From: Spongisporangium articulatum
GTDB taxonomy: Bacteria > Actinomycetota > Actinomycetes > Actinomycetales > Kineosporiaceae
NCBI RefSeq assembly: GCF_044465595.1
Contig: NZ_JBITLV010000003.1
Coordinates: forward strand, 248,001 to 312,000
DNA: 64,000 bases
Reading direction: 5' to 3'
Shown here: positions 34,368 through 43,033 of the stretch, in pieces
How the letters are laid out: each line of letters opens with the position of its first letter
Numbering within the stretch: the first letter of the stretch is position 1
Made by a program: the position numbers and the translations under genes
Notes under the pieces: generated by a model
Told to the model about the DNA's origin: nothing
The model's input: the letters and a program-made list of their open reading frames with translations, nothing else
The model's database searches: none

Positions 34368-35945
34368 ATGCAGTTCGCCGAGGTCGCCGCCGCGTCGCAG
34401 GTCGTGGCGGCCAGCAGCGCCCGGAACGAGAAGGTCGCCGCCCTCGCCCGCGCCCTGCGCGACGCCGCTCCCGGTGAGGTCCGGGCGGTGACGGCCTGGC
34501 TGAGCGGGGCGACGCTGCAGCGCCGCACGGGCCTCGGGTGGGCCTCCCTGCGGGACTCGCCGCCGGCCGCCGAGGTCGCCTCGCTCACCGTCACCGAGGT
34601 GGACGACGCCCTCACCGCGAGCGCCGACGCCTCCGGGGCCGGGTCGACCGGGGTCCGCCAGCAGATCGTGGCCCGCCTCCTGGGGGCCGCCACCCACCCG
34701 GAGCAGCGCTTGCTGGCCGGGCTCCTGGCCGGTGAGCTGCGGCAGGGCGCGGGCGCCGGGTTGATGCTGCCCGCGGTGGCGGCGGCCGCCGGGGTGCCGG
34801 TCGAGGCGGTCCGCCGGGCCGTCGCGGTGCACGGCGACCTGCCTGACGTGGCGCTGGCGGCGTTGACCGGCGGCCCGGCGTCGCTGGCCGGGTTCAGCCT
34901 GGCGGTGGGGCGCGGGCTGTCGCCCATGCTGGCCCAGCCCGGCTCCGACCTCGACGTCGCGCTCGGCAAGACCGGCGCGGCCGGGGTGGAGTGGAAGCTC
35001 GACGGGGTGCGGGCCCAGATCCACCGCGACGGGGACGACGTCGCCGTGTTCACCCGCACGCTCGACGACATCACGGACCGGGTGCCGGAGGTCGTCGCCC
35101 GGGTGCGGGAACTGCCCGTCAACCGGACCATCCTCGACGGCGAGCTGCTCGCCTACGGTGCGGAGGTCGACGGGCGCCGCCGCCCGGCCCCCTTCCAGAT
35201 CACCAACGCCCGGGTGATGACCCGGGCGGCGGCGGCCAGCACCGACGTCCCGCTCGAGCTCACCCTGTTCGACGTGCTGCACGCCGACGGCGAGGACCTG
35301 ATCGACCGGCCCGGGGCGCAGCGGCGGGCCCGACTCGAGGCCTTCGGCGGCGACCTGCTCGTCCCCCGGCACGTCGTCGAGGACCCGAGCGACGACGAAC
35401 AGCGTTCCGCGGCTGCCTCGTTCGCGGCGGGGGCGCTCGCCGCCGGGCACGAGGGCGTGGTCGTGAAGGGGCTCACCGCGCCTTACACGATGGGTCGTCG
35501 GGGCGCCGGCTGGGTCAAGGTGAAGCCGCGCATCACGCTCGACCTGGTCGTGCTGGCGGTCGAGTGGGGGCACGGGCGGCGCACCGGCCTGCTGTCCAAC
35601 CTGCACCTCGGGGCGCGCGACCCTGAGGGCGAGTACGGCCCGCCCGGCGGCTTCGTCATGCTGGGCAAGACGTTCAAGGGCCTGACCGACGCGATGCTGC
35701 GCTGGCAGACGGACCACCTGCAGGCGATCGCGACGGGCGGCACCGGCTGGGTCGTCGAGGTGAAACCCGAACTGGTGGTGGAGATCGCGTTCGACGGCGT
35801 GCAGTCCTCGCCGCGCTACCCGGCCGGGATGGCGCTGCGGTTCGCCCGCGTGTTGGCCCACCGGCCCGACAAGCCCGCGAGCCAGGCCGACACCGTCGCC
35901 ACCGTGCGCGGGTACCACCAGCCCGGCGAGGAGGCCCCGTCCTGA
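34368..35945 (+). CDS. ATP-dependent DNA ligase (LigB-like), 525 aa
   Basis: DNA-joining enzyme with the three parts of the actinobacterial LigB type: N-terminal DNA-binding helical domain (about 1-200), adenylation domain with catalytic Lys in EWKLDGVRAQIHRDG and motif IV GVVVKG, and an OB-fold domain (VVLAVEWGHGRR ... VEIAFDGV). The start ATG 34368 has no Shine-Dalgarno sequence. No Ku or primase gene is near, so it is not part of an NHEJ operon here. The stop overlaps the presumed start of the PAP2 phosphatase gene. Confidence 0.94.
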   Translation: MQFAEVAAASQVVAASSARNEKVAALARALRDAAPGEVRAVTAWLSGATLQRRTGLGWASLRDSPPAAEVASLTVTEVDDALTASADASGAGSTGVRQQIVARLLGAATHPEQRLLAGLLAGELRQGAGAGLMLPAVAAAAGVPVEAVRRAVAVHGDLPDVALAALTGGPASLAGFSLAVGRGLSPMLAQPGSDLDVALGKTGAAGVEWKLDGVRAQIHRDGDDVAVFTRTLDDITDRVPEVVARVRELPVNRTILDGELLAYGAEVDGRRRPAPFQITNARVMTRAAAASTDVPLELTLFDVLHADGEDLIDRPGAQRRARLEAFGGDLLVPRHVVEDPSDDEQRSAAASFAAGALAAGHEGVVVKGLTAPYTMGRRGAGWVKVKPRITLDLVVLAVEWGHGRRTGLLSNLHLGARDPEGEYGPPGGFVMLGKTFKGLTDAMLRWQTDHLQAIATGGTGWVVEVKPELVVEIAFDGVQSSPRYPAGMALRFARVLAHRPDKPASQADTVATVRGYHQPGEEAPS

Positions 35946-36964
35946 CCCCCGCCCGCGTCCCGCGCGCGTTCCGCCGCCCGGCCCTGATCGTCGGGGCTGT
36001 CCTGCTGCTCACCGTGACCCTCGCGATCGGCGAGCTCACCGTGAACCAGCACGCCTGGTACGCGCTCGACCAGCGCTGGTCGCAGCGGGTCTTCGACTAC
36101 GCCCGCTACCGGCCGCACGTGCGGGCGATCGCGGAGGTCGTGGGCCACGTGACGGAGCCGTGGGTGTGGCGCATCGTCGTCCTCCTGGCGGCAACGCTGC
36201 TCTGGCGGCGCGGCCGGGGTTCGGCGGCGCTCTGGTGGATCGCCACGATGGCGGTCGCGGGCCTGGCCGGGATCGGTCTGAAGGTCCTGGTGGCGCGCTC
36301 CCGCCCGGACTGGCCCGGCAGCTACGTCCACATCGACGGCTACACGTTCCCGTCCGGGCACGCCGTCAACGTGGCGGCCTTCACCGCGTCGACGGCCGCC
36401 GTCCTCTGGCCGGTGATCGGGCCCCGGCTGCGGGTTCTCACCGCGACGGTCGGCACCGTGCTCGCGCTGGGCGTGGGTGCCGACCGGGTCCTGCTCGGCG
36501 TGCACCACGTCAGCGATGTCGTGGCCGGGTGGGCGCTGGGCCTGGCCGTCGTGGCGGCCTTCAGCGCCTTCGGGGTGGACGACGCGAGCTGGCCCGGACG
36601 TGCGAGTTCAGCAGTCTCGCAGCACGTCTCGACCGGCGCACGGATCGCTGTAGGCGGCGTCCTGGGCGTCGCGGCGCTGGCCGGACTCTCGGCGATCGCC
36701 CCCACCCAGAGCCCTCTCGTCCTGCCCGGTGTGAGCACCGCCACGCCGAGCCCGACGCCCGAGGAACCACACGTCCAGGGCACCTACAGCCCTCCGCCCG
36801 ACCCGTTCCCCGGGGCACACGGCGGCGCGGTGCCGATCGAGCACCCGGGCCGGGCGGTAGACCGTCGCGAAGATCCTGTCCGTTTCGTACCCTTGTGCGG
36901 GCAACCGTCGGAAGGGTTCGGGGCGTCTGATTCAGCAGACGTCCCACGGGGAGGAACACGGTGA
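35942..36964 (+). CDS. PAP2-family phosphatase, membrane, 340 aa
   Basis: Lipid or polyprenyl-phosphate phosphatase of the PAP2 fold. Motifs are KVLVARSRPDW, PSGHAV and DRVLLGVHHVSD; about six TM segments. There is no ATG, GTG or TTG before the first TM helix in this frame. CTG 35942 follows GAGGAGG by 7 bases and overlaps the ligase TGA (CTGA), so I take it as the start; GTG 36014 would cut the first TM helix. The tail after residue 245 is Pro/Thr-rich and low complexity. The GTGA overlap at its end couples it to the next gene. Confidence 0.82.
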   Translation: MTPARVPRAFRRPALIVGAVLLLTVTLAIGELTVNQHAWYALDQRWSQRVFDYARYRPHVRAIAEVVGHVTEPWVWRIVVLLAATLLWRRGRGSAALWWIATMAVAGLAGIGLKVLVARSRPDWPGSYVHIDGYTFPSGHAVNVAAFTASTAAVLWPVIGPRLRVLTATVGTVLALGVGADRVLLGVHHVSDVVAGWALGLAVVAAFSAFGVDDASWPGRASSAVSQHVSTGARIAVGGVLGVAALAGLSAIAPTQSPLVLPGVSTATPSPTPEEPHVQGTYSPPPDPFPGAHGGAVPIEHPGRAVDRREDPVRFVPLCGQPSEGFGASDSADVPRGGTR

Positions 36965-37965
36965 AGATCGCTGCCGCGTCGTGCGCGAAACTGTCCGAGG
37001 ACGCCGAACAACTTGCGTGGGCCGAGATCCAGGCTGCGGAGCCCGACGTCCTGCTGCTCGGCGGTGACAACGTCTACCTGGCGAACGACGCGCTGGCTAC
37101 GCCCGCCGCGCTCACCGCCGGGCTGCGGGCGCAGTACAAGAAGCAGTTCGCCGTGCCGACCTTCAAGGCGCTGCTCGCCGACCTGAAGCGGCGCGGCGGC
37201 GAGGTCGTGCCGATCTACGACGACCACGACTTCCTCGGCGACAACCGGTGCGGCCGCGACGACCGCAACAAGCGGGGCGGCGCCGCCTCGCTGCGCCGGG
37301 CCGCGCGGGACGAGTTCGTCCGCCAGTTCGCGAAGTTCGGCGTCAAGGCGCCGGACAGCGGCGGGGTCTACCGGGTGCTGCGCCGGGGCCTGGTCGACAT
37401 CTTCGTGGTCGACGGCCGCTACCACCGGCACTCCCTGAACGCGGAGGAGGCCGCCCGTCCGGTGGCGTTCCTCAGCAGGCCGCAGTGGGACTGGCTGGAA
37501 CGCGAGCTGGCCCAGCCGACCTCGGCCCGGTACACCGTGCTGCTGTCCGGGACGACCGTGCACAACTTCGCGGCCGACCCGGAGGTCGAGGACAGGAACG
37601 TCGAGAGCTGGGAGCGCTACACCGCCGCCTACGAGCGGCTGCTCGGCCTGCTGGGCGACCGGCCCGGCACGGTCGTCGTCTCGGGCGACATCCACGTGAA
37701 CCGGTTGACCGGGGCCCGCGGGCTGCTCGAGGTGGTCACGTCGGGCGTGGCCCGCAAGACGGTGCACGCGCCGAAGCGACCGCTGCGCAACTGGGCGCTG
37801 CTCACCTTCGACCAGGCGGGCATGACGATCGAGCAGCACAGCTTGAGCAAGACGCTCGCGCCCAAGAACGCCACCCGTACCGTCCGTTTCGACGACTGGC
37901 AGCTGCCGCCCCTGGACGCGGTGTCCATCCGCCCGCCCGTCCACCCGCCCGCCCCGAAGCGTTAG
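36961..37965 (+). CDS. PhoD-like metallophosphatase, 334 aa
   Basis: Calcineurin-type phosphoesterase of the alkaline phosphatase D class, shorter than typical PhoD and without a Tat signal. Metal sites are GGDNVYLAND, YDDHDFLGDN and VVVSGDIHVNRL. The start GTG overlaps the PAP2 stop (GTGA), so it is translationally coupled. It overlaps the convergent MFS gene by 4 bases at the stop codons. Coupling to PAP2 suggests phosphate release from lipids or polyphosphate-type substrates, but this is inference. Confidence 0.88.
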   Translation: MKIAAASCAKLSEDAEQLAWAEIQAAEPDVLLLGGDNVYLANDALATPAALTAGLRAQYKKQFAVPTFKALLADLKRRGGEVVPIYDDHDFLGDNRCGRDDRNKRGGAASLRRAARDEFVRQFAKFGVKAPDSGGVYRVLRRGLVDIFVVDGRYHRHSLNAEEAARPVAFLSRPQWDWLERELAQPTSARYTVLLSGTTVHNFAADPEVEDRNVESWERYTAAYERLLGLLGDRPGTVVVSGDIHVNRLTGARGLLEVVTSGVARKTVHAPKRPLRNWALLTFDQAGMTIEQHSLSKTLAPKNATRTVRFDDWQLPPLDAVSIRPPVHPPAPKR

Positions 37966-39245
37966 GTGACGGCGGCCGGCCGGCCGGCGGACCTCGTCCC
38001 GCCGTCCCCGAACCGCGCACCGCGCGCCTCCGACCCGACGTAGGTCAGGAACGCGACCGCGAGCAGCACCGGTACGACGGTCACGGCGAGCGCGAAGTGA
38101 TAGCCGTGGGAGTCGGCCAGCGCCTGCTGGATCGGCAGGTTCAGCGAGGCGATCAGGTTGCCCAGCTGGTACGTGACGCCGGGGTAGAAGCCGCGGATCT
38201 CGTCGGGGCTCAGCTCGGTCAGGTGCGCCGGGATGACGCCCCACGCACCCTGCACGAACAGCTGCATGAGGAACGCGCCCAGCGCGATCAGCCCGGTGAC
38301 CGTGGAGAACGCGAACAGCGGGACGACGGGCAGCCCCAGCAGGGCCGCCAGCATGATCGTGCGGCGCCGGCCCAGCCGTTCGGACCAGGCACCGAGCGCG
38401 ATCCCACCGATGATCGCGCCCAGGTTGTAGACGATCGCGATGGCGATGGCCTCGTGCCCGCTGTAGCCGAGCCCCTCCTTCAGGTACGTCGGGTACACGT
38501 CCTGGGTACCGTGGGACATCCAGTTGAAGGCGGTCATCAGCAGCACGAGATAGCCGAAACGGCGCAGGACGACGGGGTTCCGGAACACCCGGCCCGGTGA
38601 GGTCCGGGTCTGCCGCATCCGCTCCCTGGTCGCGATGAACGCGTCGGACTCCTTGACCCGCAACCGTACGTACAGCGAGACCAGCGCCGGCAGCAGGGAG
38701 AACGCGAACAGCCCGCGCCAGCCCCAGACCGGCTCGATCACGAGGAACGCGAGCGCCGCCAGGAGGTACCCGAACGAATAGCCCTCCTGCAGCAGGCCGC
38801 TGTAGAAGCCGCGCTTCTCGACCGGGATCTTCTCCATGGCCAGCGCCGCACCGAGGCCCCACTCGCCGCCCATCCCGATGCCGTACAACAACCGCAGCAC
38901 GAGCAGCACGGTGTAGTTCGGCGCGAACGCGCAGGCGAACCCGACCACGCTGTAGAAGAGGACGTCGACCATGAGGGGCGTACGTCGTCCGGCGCTGTCG
39001 GCCCACCGGCCGAACAGGAACGCGCCCACGGGCCGCATGGCGAGCGTGACCGTCGTGATGAAGGCCATCTTCGTCAGGGAGACGTCGAACTCCTCGGCGA
39101 TCTCGCTGTAGACGAGGACGACGATGAAGTAGTCGAACGCGTCCATGGTCCAGCCGAGGAACGCGGCGAGGAAACTGTTGCGTTGGTCCGGGGTCAGACC
39201 TCGGGCCTGGTCGAGAATTCCGCTCGACGTCGATGGACCGGCCAT
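37962..39245 (-). CDS. MFS transporter (SHS/carboxylate type), 427 aa
   Basis: Twelve-TM major facilitator. The first part has FLGWTMDAFDYFIVVLVYS and MRPVGAFLFGRWADSAGRR (MFS A motif), like sialate or lactate H+ symporters. ATG 39245 is taken as start. It lies upstream of nothing obvious and converges with the PhoD-like gene. The substrate is a small carboxylate by family resemblance only. Confidence 0.87.
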   Translation of the reverse strand: MAGPSTSSGILDQARGLTPDQRNSFLAAFLGWTMDAFDYFIVVLVYSEIAEEFDVSLTKMAFITTVTLAMRPVGAFLFGRWADSAGRRTPLMVDVLFYSVVGFACAFAPNYTVLLVLRLLYGIGMGGEWGLGAALAMEKIPVEKRGFYSGLLQEGYSFGYLLAALAFLVIEPVWGWRGLFAFSLLPALVSLYVRLRVKESDAFIATRERMRQTRTSPGRVFRNPVVLRRFGYLVLLMTAFNWMSHGTQDVYPTYLKEGLGYSGHEAIAIAIVYNLGAIIGGIALGAWSERLGRRRTIMLAALLGLPVVPLFAFSTVTGLIALGAFLMQLFVQGAWGVIPAHLTELSPDEIRGFYPGVTYQLGNLIASLNLPIQQALADSHGYHFALAVTVVPVLLAVAFLTYVGSEARGARFGDGGTRSAGRPAAVT

Positions 39246-39303
39246 GGCGCCACCTCCGGTACGGATGGTGGCTCCGGGCAACCTTTCCCGCGAGTCGAGG
39301 TAC

Positions 39304-40617
39304 CTACAGCGCGGACGCCGCCGCCGACAACCGGTCGAGGGAGGCGTGGATGTCCTGCGCCGCCGTCGTCGCGGTGGTCAGCTGCTGGCTCACCTCGGTG
39401 AGCGTGACGCTCTGCTCCTCGACCGCCGCGGCGATCATGTTCTGGATGCTCTGGATGGCCTCGATCGCCTCGTTGGTGGTCGAGACGCTGCGCACCACGG
39501 CCCCGGTCTCACCGATCACCCCGCCGATGACCTCGCCGACCTTGCCGGCCGAGGTGGCCGTCTCGTTCGCGAGCGTCTTCACCTCGTTGGCGACGACGGC
39601 GAAGCCGCGACCGGCCTCACCGGCGCGGGCCGCCTCGATGGTGGCGTTCAAACTGAGCAGGTTCGTCTGGTCGGCCAGCTGACCGATCAGCGAGTTCACC
39701 TGGGCGATCTCGCTCGTCGACCGCTCCAGGCGGTGCGCCTCGTCGGCGGCCTGGACGGCGGTGCCGTGCGCGGTGGCGGCGGACGTCGCGGCGTTCTGGG
39801 ACTGGCTGGCGATCTCGCGGACGGCGACGGCCAACTCCTCGAGCGTCTCGCTGATCCGGCCCAGGGCGGTCGCCGCCTCCCGGGCCCCCTCGCGGACCGA
39901 CTCCACCTCGCGGCCGAGGTTGCGGGCCACCTCCTCGCGTTGCGCCGCCTCCGCGGCCTTGGCCTCGGCGGCCCGGATCGCGGCGTCCTGCTCCGCGCGC
40001 AGCGCGTCGACCCGGGCGTTCTCGGCGGCGGCGTGCGCGGCGTCCGCCTGGGCCTCCGTCTGCTCGGCGAAGTGCCACATCAGCAGGATGGCGACGACCT
40101 GGAGGACGACGAGGCCTGCATGCAGGACGACCATCGCGATCACGGCCCCGTCGGACATCCCCATGTCCATGCCGCCCATCCCGGCCATGGTGCTGAACAC
40201 CCGGTCGGGAGCCACGAGCCCGAGGGTCAGGTGGTGCACGACCGTGACGCCGATCGTCAGCAGCAGCGGCGTCCACATCTGGTACAGGGCGACCAGGGTG
40301 AGCATCGGGAACAGGTGCAGGTGCCAGCTCAACTCGCCGCCGGACAACTCGATCGCGACGAACGACGTCGAGATCAGGCCCAGACTCGTCAGTTCCGAGG
40401 TCGCCCGGTTACCCCGGGCCAGCACCGCGAGCGCCCCGAACGCCGCCGGGATCAGCGGCAACGTCAGCGCCTCCCAGTCCGGCATCGGCCCGAACAGGCC
40501 GACGGCGACGAGGGCGGGCACGTGCAGCCAGAGGATCCAGGTCAGGATCCGGTGCCGCTGCAGCCACGACTCCTGGGTCAGCTGGGCGCCCTGAGGCAGG
40601 CGAGAGATCAGGTCCAC
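39304..40617 (-). CDS. Methyl-accepting chemotaxis-like receptor, 437 aa
   Basis: Membrane receptor with about five N-terminal TM segments (to about residue 175; His-rich WHLHLFPML and VVHHLTLGL), then a coiled segment with Ala/Glu-rich heptads and an MCP signalling domain whose tip is NSLIGQLADQTNLLSLNATI followed by GEAGRGFAVVANEVKTLA. No HAMP domain and no CheR/B pentapeptide are seen. GTG 40617 is a guess; no clear Shine-Dalgarno sequence. No cheA, cheW or flagellar gene lies in the window, so its output is unknown. Confidence 0.85.
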   Translation of the reverse strand: MDLISRLPQGAQLTQESWLQRHRILTWILWLHVPALVAVGLFGPMPDWEALTLPLIPAAFGALAVLARGNRATSELTSLGLISTSFVAIELSGGELSWHLHLFPMLTLVALYQMWTPLLLTIGVTVVHHLTLGLVAPDRVFSTMAGMGGMDMGMSDGAVIAMVVLHAGLVVLQVVAILLMWHFAEQTEAQADAAHAAAENARVDALRAEQDAAIRAAEAKAAEAAQREEVARNLGREVESVREGAREAATALGRISETLEELAVAVREIASQSQNAATSAATAHGTAVQAADEAHRLERSTSEIAQVNSLIGQLADQTNLLSLNATIEAARAGEAGRGFAVVANEVKTLANETATSAGKVGEVIGGVIGETGAVVRSVSTTNEAIEAIQSIQNMIAAAVEEQSVTLTEVSQQLTTATTAAQDIHASLDRLSAAASAL

Positions 40618-40736
40618 GACATCACTGTCGGCAGGCGATCGCCGGAACCCGATGGGCTGAGGGGCTCGAATTGTGCGCCCACGCCTCAAGCGTGTGGCGA
40701 CCCGCGACCGGCGTTGCGCCGATCGGGTGAGGAGCT

Positions 40737-41189
40737 TCAGAGCAGGGACGCCGCCAGGGTGGCTCCGAGGTCCCGGCAGGCCGCGCGGGTCGTCGCATCG
40801 ATCGGCGCGGTGACGCTCAGCGGCTCGGCCGCGAGCTTCCAGCCCAGAGCGCCGGTGATGGCGGTCAGAGCCCTCACCGCCCCGGCGGTGTCGTCGTTGC
40901 CGTGCACCCACAGGCCCAGCGGCCGGCCGTCGGTCTGCCCGAGACAGGGGTAGTAGACGGTGTCCAGGTAGTGCTTCATGGCCCCGGCCATGTACCCGAT
41001 GTTGGCCGGGCAGCCGAGCAGGTACCCGTCGGCCTCCAGCGTCTCGACCGCGCTCGCGACCAGCGCCGGCCGGTCGACCACCTCCACCGCCCCCTCCAGG
41101 TCGGGGTGGTTCGCCCCGGCGAGCACCTCCTCGAGGAGCGTGCGGGTCGCCGGCGAGGCGGTGTGGTGGACGACGAGCAACCTGGGCAT
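40737..41189 (-). CDS. Flavodoxin-like NAD(P)H oxidoreductase, 150 aa
   Basis: Small FMN-binding flavodoxin-fold protein. It begins LLVVHHTASPATRTLLEEVL (phosphate loop) and has LLGCPANIGYMAGAMKHYLD, typical of NADPH-dependent FMN reductases. It starts 10 bases after the PAC2 stop, and TAGCCT lies 7 nt before its ATG, giving a possible own leaderless transcript. The role is unknown. Confidence 0.87.
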   Translation of the reverse strand: MPRLLVVHHTASPATRTLLEEVLAGANHPDLEGAVEVVDRPALVASAVETLEADGYLLGCPANIGYMAGAMKHYLDTVYYPCLGQTDGRPLGLWVHGNDDTAGAVRALTAITGALGWKLAAEPLSVTAPIDATTRAACRDLGATLAASLL

Positions 41190-41199
41190 GCGCCCGAGG

Positions 41200-42123
41200 C
41201 TATTCGCGGCCGCGGCGGTCGTTCTCCTCGGCCAGGAAGCGCTCGAGTTCGGCGCCGAGCTCGTCGGCGGTGGGCAGCTCCTGGTTCGACTCGGCCAGCG
41301 GCAGCGACTGCCCCTGCCCAGCCATGTAGGCGTCGTACTGCTGCTCCAGGGCCTGGACGACCGCGGCCACGTCGGACTGGTCCTCGATCTGCTCGGCGAT
41401 GGCCGCGCGCGTCTTCACCCCGGCCTCGATCAGCTGGCCGATCGGCAGTCGCAGACCCGTCAGCTCACCGGTGGCCTCGAGCAGCGCCACGGACGCGTCG
41501 GGGAACTCGGCCTGGGTCAGGTAGTGCGGCACGTGGACGGCGAAACCCGCCGCATCGCGCCCACTCTCGCCCAGGCGCAGCTCCAGGAGACCGGCCGCGT
41601 TGCCCGGCACCTGGACGGTACCCACCCAGTTCGGGCGGCTCTCCACGAGCCCGTCACGGGTGGCGTGCGCGGTGATCCCCGCGGGCCGGGTGTGCGGGAC
41701 GGCCATCGGGATGGAGTGCAGGCCCACCGTCAGGCCCACGTCGTAGCGCTCCACGAGCTGCTGGACGGCAGCCACGAACCGCTCCCACTGCATGTCCGGC
41801 TCGGGGCCGGTCAGCATGAGGAACGGGGTGCCATCGCTGTCGGCGACCGCGCGCAGGACCAGTTCGGGGGCCTTGTAGCTCTCCCAGTGGTCCTGCACGA
41901 AGGTCATCGCGGGCCGGCGGGCCCGGTAGTCGTACATCTGGTCCACGTCGAACGTGGCCAGGATGCGCGACTCCAGGTTCTCCAGCAGGTTCTCGGACGC
42001 CAGGCGCCCCGCGGAGCCCGCGTCGACGAAACCGCCGAGCGCGTGCAACATCACGGGCCGCCCCAGCTCACCGGCGACCGGTTGGTCGTCGGACAACGTG
42101 TACAGATCTCGCGGGTCCTGCAC
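41200..42123 (-). CDS. PAC2 family protein, 307 aa
   Basis: Member of the proteasome-assembly-chaperone-2 fold family, common in actinobacteria, function uncertain. Features: VMLHALGGFVDAGSAGRLAS, LMLTGPEPDMQWERFVAAV, GLHSIPMAVPHTRP and a C-terminal acidic helix region. GTG 42123 follows AGGAGG. The next gene downstream is the flavodoxin-like protein, spacing 10 bases. Confidence 0.9.
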   Translation of the reverse strand: MQDPRDLYTLSDDQPVAGELGRPVMLHALGGFVDAGSAGRLASENLLENLESRILATFDVDQMYDYRARRPAMTFVQDHWESYKAPELVLRAVADSDGTPFLMLTGPEPDMQWERFVAAVQQLVERYDVGLTVGLHSIPMAVPHTRPAGITAHATRDGLVESRPNWVGTVQVPGNAAGLLELRLGESGRDAAGFAVHVPHYLTQAEFPDASVALLEATGELTGLRLPIGQLIEAGVKTRAAIAEQIEDQSDVAAVVQALEQQYDAYMAGQGQSLPLAESNQELPTADELGAELERFLAEENDRRGRE

Positions 42124-42144
42124 CCCGGGCCTCCTGAATGCTCA

Positions 42145-42171
42145 CTCGAGGCCGCGATTCCCGGCCTCGAG
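42145..42171. terminator. Hairpin with 10-bp stem between PadR and PAC2 genes
   Basis: CTCGAGGCCG (42145-42154) and CGGCCTCGAG (42162-42171) form a perfect stem with a 7-base loop. It lies downstream of padR and upstream of PAC2, both on the minus strand; it may terminate the first or regulate the second. Confidence 0.55.
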
Positions 42172-42197
42172 GTATGCAACGCTACCGGGCCGCCCGA

Positions 42198-42232
42198 TGA
42201 TCCCGACGCTCGCCGCGGCGAGGCCGGGATCA
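42198..42232. terminator. Hairpin directly after the PadR stop
   Basis: TGATCCCG (42198-42205) and CGGGATCA (42225-42232) flank an inner pair CTCGCC/GGCGAG. The combined stem is about 14 bp with a small loop, 38 bases after the padR stop. A rho-independent terminator without U-tract is the simplest reading. Confidence 0.6.
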
Positions 42233-42269
42233 CCGGGCCGACCCCCGGAAAGGCCCCCGGATCCGGGGC

Positions 42270-43016
42270 TCATGCCTCCGGATCCGGCGTCTCACCTGCG
42301 GCTTCCGCCTCGGGCGAACTCTGGGCCGAACCCTGGGTGGGGGCCTCGGCGAGCAGGCCGTACAGGGCCCGCCGAGCGTCGTCCAGGACGGCGAGCGCCC
42401 GCTCGACCTGCTCGGGCGACCCGTGCCGGGACACCTCCCGGGCCGCCATGCCCAACCCGCCGACGGCCTCGAACATGGCCCGGAACCGGGCCCGGCCACC
42501 GGCGTCGGCGACCTTCCAGGGCTCGTCGAACTCGGACGGGCTGGCGTTCACCAGCTCGCGGCCGGCGTCGGTGATGCTGAAGACCTTCTTGCCACCGGTC
42601 TCGTCGGCCGTGACCAGGCCCTCGTCCTGCAACTGCTGCAGCACCGGGTAGACCGAGCCGGGGCTCGGCCTCCACATGCCGCCGCTGCGCTCGGCCAGCT
42701 CCGTCATGATCGCGTAGCCGTGCCGGGGTTCCTCGGCCAGCAGCGAGAGGACGGCGGCCCGCACGTTGCCGCGCCCCCGCCGTCCACCCGGTCCGCGCCC
42801 GTGACCGCCGTGGCGGCCGCGGGGACCGAAGCCGGGTCCCTCCGGATCGAAGCCCGGGCCGAAGCCCGGGCCGAAACCCGGGCCGAAACCCGGACCGAAC
42901 CGCGGACCGAACCGCGGTCCGTATCCCGGACCGCCGAAGCCGGGGCCCATGCCCCGGCCGAACTCGCCCCGGCCGAAGCCGCGGGCCCTCTTCTCATGCC
43001 TCGTGTGGCTCTTCAT
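42270..43016 (-). CDS. PadR-family transcriptional regulator with GPGF-repeat N-terminus, 248 aa
   Basis: Repressor-type regulator. The winged-helix core AVLSLLAEEPRHGYAIMTEL ... WRPSPGSVYPVLQQLQDEG (about 85-145) is classic PadR; a helical dimerisation part follows. The first 75 residues are unusual: tandem FGPG/GFGPGF units and a Gly/Arg/His-rich stretch. ATG 43016 follows GAGGAGC. A nested palindrome at its promoter suggests autoregulation. No transporter gene is next to it, unlike many PadR loci. Confidence 0.9.
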   Translation of the reverse strand: MKSHTRHEKRARGFGRGEFGRGMGPGFGGPGYGPRFGPRFGPGFGPGFGPGFGPGFDPEGPGFGPRGRHGGHGRGPGGRRGRGNVRAAVLSLLAEEPRHGYAIMTELAERSGGMWRPSPGSVYPVLQQLQDEGLVTADETGGKKVFSITDAGRELVNASPSEFDEPWKVADAGGRARFRAMFEAVGGLGMAAREVSRHGSPEQVERALAVLDDARRALYGLLAEAPTQGSAQSSPEAEAAGETPDPEA

Positions 43017-43033
43017 CGTCAAGCTCCTCTCAG

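Noticed and set aside
33264..35918. One 884-codon minus-strand gene for the peptidoglycan-binding protein
   Set aside because: The upstream 560 codons are antisense to the ligase; ATG 34235 has a strong ribosome-binding site and the domain starts there.
34368..35945. NHEJ ligase LigD
   Set aside because: No primase or phosphoesterase domain is fused and no Ku gene is nearby; the layout is that of stand-alone LigB.
42790..42960. Non-coding minisatellite
   Set aside because: The repeat is in frame with the PadR domain and follows a ribosome-binding site; it reads as GPGF repeats.
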